A stretch of 64,000 nucleotides of DNA from Xenopus tropicalis. Lineage: Eukaryota > Chordata > Amphibia > Anura > Pipidae. The translations under genes and the position numbers were made by a program. Below are positions 60,201 through 64,000 of this stretch, in pieces. Location: contig NC_030681.2 of NCBI RefSeq assembly GCF_000004195.4, positions 24,754,482-24,818,481 on the forward strand, in the 5' to 3' direction. The notes below the pieces were generated by a model. The model was not told the DNA's origin. It ran no database searches and saw only the letters and a list, made by a program, of their open reading frames with translations. Within the stretch, counting starts at the first letter, position 1; each line of letters opens with the position of its first letter.

Positions 60201-61321
60201 CTGAGTCCTGTAGGTAAAGGAGCCGGTGGGGCACTGGGCACTGTTTCACTATATGTTTAACCCTATGGAAGGGGGGGGGGGTCAGGTGAAATTGTTGACC
60301 CGCCTTCGTACTCTGAGTCATTGCTAAAGTGCTGGAGAAAAAAGGTGATATAGTGGTTCTTAAACATGAACAACTGATGTATTGCAGAACAAATAATGGC
60401 AAATAGAATATAACAGAAGAATATAACTCAAATGCTTCTTCACTTTCATTCAGTACAGGAGGGATCCCCAACCTTTCTTACTCATGAGTAGTGATGAGCG
60501 AAAAATCCGCAAAACACGTTTGTAACTTCTAGTAACGTCTAGTTATACTACTAAACTGAACTCTACTTTTACTACATACACTTGTTTGAGCTTTCATAAG
60601 ATAATCCATTAGATCATTTCTTTCACCAAATTGTGTTTCCTTAGAGTTGTCATGTCACCCTTTTTTGTTCTTTCTTTCTTAAAACTGTATGATATAAATG
60701 CTTGGGAATATTATTTTAATATTAAACTTAAATGTAATAATTGTGATATGTGATGTGATAAAAAAGCTAAATAAATATTTCATATGTTGATTAAATAAGA
60801 CAAGAAATGTATGGGTAGGTGCTCAGGGACACAAATCCTGCCTTCACCCATGGTGTAAGGGAAGTTTTGGGATAGCCCATACTTAGGATTGGCCCTAGCT
60901 ACTATGTAATATACCCCTGTGATATAAAATAAATAATGAAACTCTATTGCATACTTTCCTTTCCCATAACAATATGAAACCACAGCAACAGCAAGCCAGT
61001 CATCTCTAGGAATCTGAAAGACATGCAGTATTTGGCCTTAAACCAGCAAGGAGTTTCAGTTGCCCTAATTTAAAAAAGAACCAATGACATGAAGAGAACA
61101 GCGGGCAAGAAAATATAACTATAACTACCCATAGCAAGCATACACATGTATAACACCTTGGCTCAGGCTAACAATACTGGCATAAGATATGAATGATACC
61201 CCAAGCCAGGGCTGTCATCTGGAACCCCTAGGCTGGATGTGGCCCTTCACATTTTTTTGTCTCCCAGTCTGCTTATACTTCATTGTATGATATCATAATT
61301 TTAATATAATCAGACACCCAC
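56606..61321. other. Intergenic, no gene recognised
   Basis: (TA)n at about 57217-57245, C-run at 57789-57798, G-run at 60271-60280. 60458-60520 joins a fragment of the 'atccccaacc' repeat to the first 30 bases of a 'tagtgatgagcg' hAT-like MITE. The many short frames (57294-57744, 59279-59512, 60160-60471) have no recognisable domains. Confidence 0.45.
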
Positions 61322-61500
61322 TATGGGGCTGATTAATTAAAGTATGAGTTTGAATCCCGAAATGAGTAAAATTCGGATTAGATACAACAATTTCTGATGA
61401 TCTTATGAAAAATATCATATTATTGGCCATCCAAAAGTCACAAAATTTTCATATCCAAACGATCGTAAACGGTGGGAAAACCTAAATCTAAATTTGATCT
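61322..61500. mobile_element. Left half of a MITE-like element carrying the right array
   Basis: It starts 'tatggggctgattaattaaa' and has 'aatcccgaaatgagtaaaat' and 'gatcgtaaacggtgggaaaa', echoing 40726-40945 ('aatcccaaatgg', 'ttgtaaacggcagaaaa'). It runs straight into the first 52-bp unit at 61501. The other half lies beyond the window. Confidence 0.55.
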
Positions 61501-64000
61501 CCCATAGGGCTCAATGTCACTCTGCAGCTCCAACCCGGCCCAAGGAAAGTCTCCCATAGGGCTCAATGGCACTCTGCAGCTCCAACCTGGCCCAAGGAAA
61601 GTCTCCCATAGGGCTCAATGGCACTCTGCAGCTCCAACCCGGCCCAAGGAAAGTCTCCCATAGGGCTCAATGGCACTCTGCAGCTCCAACCTGGCCCAAG
61701 GAAAGTCTCCCATAGGGCTCAATGGCACTCTGCAGCTCCAACCCGGCCCAAGGAAAGTCTCCCATAGGGCTCAATGGCACTCTGCAGCTCCAACCCGGCC
61801 CAAGGAAAGTCTCCCATAGGGCTCAATGGCACTCTGCAGCTCCAACCCGGCCCAAGGAAAGTCTCCCATAGGGCTCAATGGCACTCTGCATCTCCAACCC
61901 GGCCCAAGGAAAGTCTCCCATAGGGCTCAATGGCACTCTGCAGCTCCAACCTGGCCCAAGGAAAGTCTCCCATAGGGCTCAATGGCACTCTGCAGCTCCA
62001 ACCTGGCCCAAGGAAAGTCTCCCATAGGGCTCAATGGCACTCTGCAGCTCCAACCTGGCCCAAGGAAAGTCTCCCATAGGGCTCAATGGCACTCTGCAGC
62101 TCCAACCCGGCCCAAGGAAAGCCTCCCATAGGGCTCAATGGCACTCTGCAGCTCCAACCTGGCCCAAGGAAAGTCTCCCATAGGGCTCAATGGCACTCTG
62201 CAGCTCCAACCCGGCCCAAGGAAAGTCTCCCATAGGGCTCAATGGCACTCTGCAGCTCCAACCCGGCCCAAGGAAAGCCTCCCATAGGGCTCAATGGCAC
62301 TCTGCAGCTCCAACCCGGCCCAAGGAAAGCCTCCCATAGGGCTCAATGGCACTCTGCAGCTCCAACCCGGCCCAAGGAAAGCCTCCCATAGGGCTCAATG
62401 GCACTCTGCAGCTCCAACCCGGCCCAAGGAAAGCCTCCCATAGGGCTCAATGGCACTCTGCAGCTCCAACCCGGCCCAAGGAAAGTCTCCCATAGGGCTC
62501 AATGGCACTCTGCAGCTCCAACCTGGCCCAAGGAAAGTCTCCCATAGGGCTCAATGGCACTCTGCAGCTCCAACCCGGCCCAAGGAAAGTCTCCCATAGG
62601 GCTCAATGGCACTCTGCAGCTCCAACCCGGCCCAAGGAAAGTCTCCCATAGGGCTCAATGGCACTCTGCAGCTCCAACCCGGCCCAAGGAAAGTCTCCCA
62701 TAGGGCTCAATGGCACTCTGCAGCTCCAACCCGGCCCAAGGAAAGTCTCCCATAGGGCTCAATGGCACTCTGCAGCTCCAACCCGGCCCAAGGAAAGTCT
62801 CCCATAGGGCTCAATGGCACTCTGCAGCTCCAACCCGGCCCAAGGAAAGTCTCCCATAGGGCTCAATGGCACTCTGCAGCTCCAACCCGGCCCAAGGAAA
62901 GTCTCCCATAGGGCTCAATGGCACTCTGCAGCTCCAACCCGGCCCAAGGAAAGTCTCCCATAGGGCTCAATGGCACTCTGCATCTCCAACCCGGCCCAAG
63001 GAAAGTCTCCCATAGGGCTCAATGGCACTCTGCAGCTCCAACCTGGCCCAAGGAAAGTCTCCCATAGGGCTCAATGGCACTCTGCAGCTCCAACCTGGCC
63101 CAAGGAAAGTCTCCCATAGGGCTCAATGGCACTCTGCAGCTCCAACCTGGCCCAAGGAAAGTCTCCCATAGGGCTCAATGGCACTCTGCAGCTCCAACCC
63201 GGCCCAAGGAAAGCCTCCCATAGGGCTCAATGGCACTCTGCAGCTCCAACCTGGCCCAAGGAAAGTCTCCCATAGGGCTCAATGGCACTCTGCAGCTCCA
63301 ACCCGGCCCAAGGAAAGTCTCCCATAGGGCTCAATGGCACTCTGCAGCTCCAACCCGGCCCAAGGAAAGCCTCCCATAGGGCTCAATGGCACTCTGCAGC
63401 TCCAACCCGGCCCAAGGAAAGCCTCCCATAGGGCTCAATGGCACTCTGCAGCTCCAACCCGGCCCAAGGAAAGCCTCCCATAGGGCTCAATGGCACTCTG
63501 CAGCTCCAACCCGGCCCAAGGAAAGCCTCCCATAGGGCTCAATGGCACTCTGCAGCTCCAACCCGGCCCAAGGAAAGTCTCCCATAGGGCTCAATGGCAC
63601 TCTGCAGCTCCAACCCGGCCCAAGGAAAGTCTCCCATAGGGCTCAATGGCACTCTGCAGCTCCAACCCGGCCCAAGGAAAGTCTCCCATAGGGCTCAATG
63701 GCACTCTGCATCTCCAACCCGGCCCAAGGAAAGTCTCCCATAGGGCTCAATGGCACTCTGCAGCTCCAACCCGGCCCAAGGAAAGTCTCCCATAGGGCTC
63801 AATGGCACTCTGCAGCTCCAACCTGGCCCAAGGAAAGCCTCCCATAGGGCTCAATGGCACTCTGCAGCTCCAACCTGGCCCAAGGAAAGTCTCCCATAGG
63901 GCTCAATGGCACTCTGCAGCTCCAACCCGGCCCAAGGAAAGCCTCCCATAGGGCTCAATGGCACTCTGCAGCTCCAACCTGGCCCAAGGAAAGTCTCCCA
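61501..64000. repeat. 52-bp minisatellite array, right (about 48 units, open-ended)
   Basis: Same unit and orientation as 1-1086. Unit variants are acccgg or acctgg, 'aaagtct' or 'aaagcct', and rare 'ctgcatctcc'. The 'ctgcatctcc' units sit at 61889, 62981 and 63709, spaced 21 and 14 units apart. Twelve successive units from 61889 have the same variant order as twelve from 62981, so a block of at least 12 units was duplicated at a 1092-bp offset. The array continues past the right edge. Confidence 0.97.

Overview
The window looks like vertebrate nuclear DNA from a clawed frog (Xenopus). It is AT-rich and intron-sparse. It is packed with families of miniature inverted-repeat transposable elements (MITEs) that I recognise as Xenopus repeats, such as the 'aaaggggtggttcac' element, the 'acaggtatgggatcc' element and the 'aaggtggccatacac' element. 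It also holds a Tc1-type transposon with a vertebrate-style DD34E transposase. I cannot separate X. tropicalis from X. laevis from this sequence alone. There is nothing bacterial, no operons and no CRISPR.

One host gene is well supported: cd93 (complement component C1q receptor-like, C-type lectin plus five EGF domains plus one membrane span) on the minus strand at about 8.0-10.0 kb. Its main exon is 8285-10035. The exon seems to end at a splice donor, and a short last exon with a CD93-like ending lies at about 7997-8027. An ETS-motif-bearing upstream region lies at 10036-10340.

The rest is intergenic and layered with repeats. 1-1086 and 61501-64000 are two arrays of the same 52-bp minisatellite in the same orientation, about 60 kb apart. 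Each array seems to sit inside a half of a MITE-like element. 4291-5116 is a hAT-like element with a 7-bp target-site duplication and an almost perfect 84-bp-arm palindrome. 11.4-13.1 kb is a MITE cluster with one insertion nested in another. 14.4-15.1 kb may be an LTR relic, and 15.9-16.6 kb is a truncated Tc1 relic. 19.5-20.5, 30.8-31.9, 50.0-50.7 and 54.8-55.4 kb are copies of one MITE family that carry 2-8 tandem 113-bp units. 24183-24928 is a retroelement-like insert with a 12-bp duplication, and it carries a well-formed hammerhead ribozyme on the minus strand. 39.5-40.3 kb is an L1-type LINE tail split by a MITE. 42.0-43.3 kb is a LINE-like 3' end with a 34-bp minisatellite. 48182-49796 is a full-length Tc1 element whose transposase keeps its catalytic triad but has one late frameshift. 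53351-53703 is a small hAT element with a perfect 8-bp duplication.

Several AT-rich, repeat-free stretches (about 35.2-35.6, 51.55-51.78 and 55.7-56.1 kb) look like possible conserved non-coding elements, but this can only be settled by cross-species alignment. Most other open frames are products of tandem repeats or chance.
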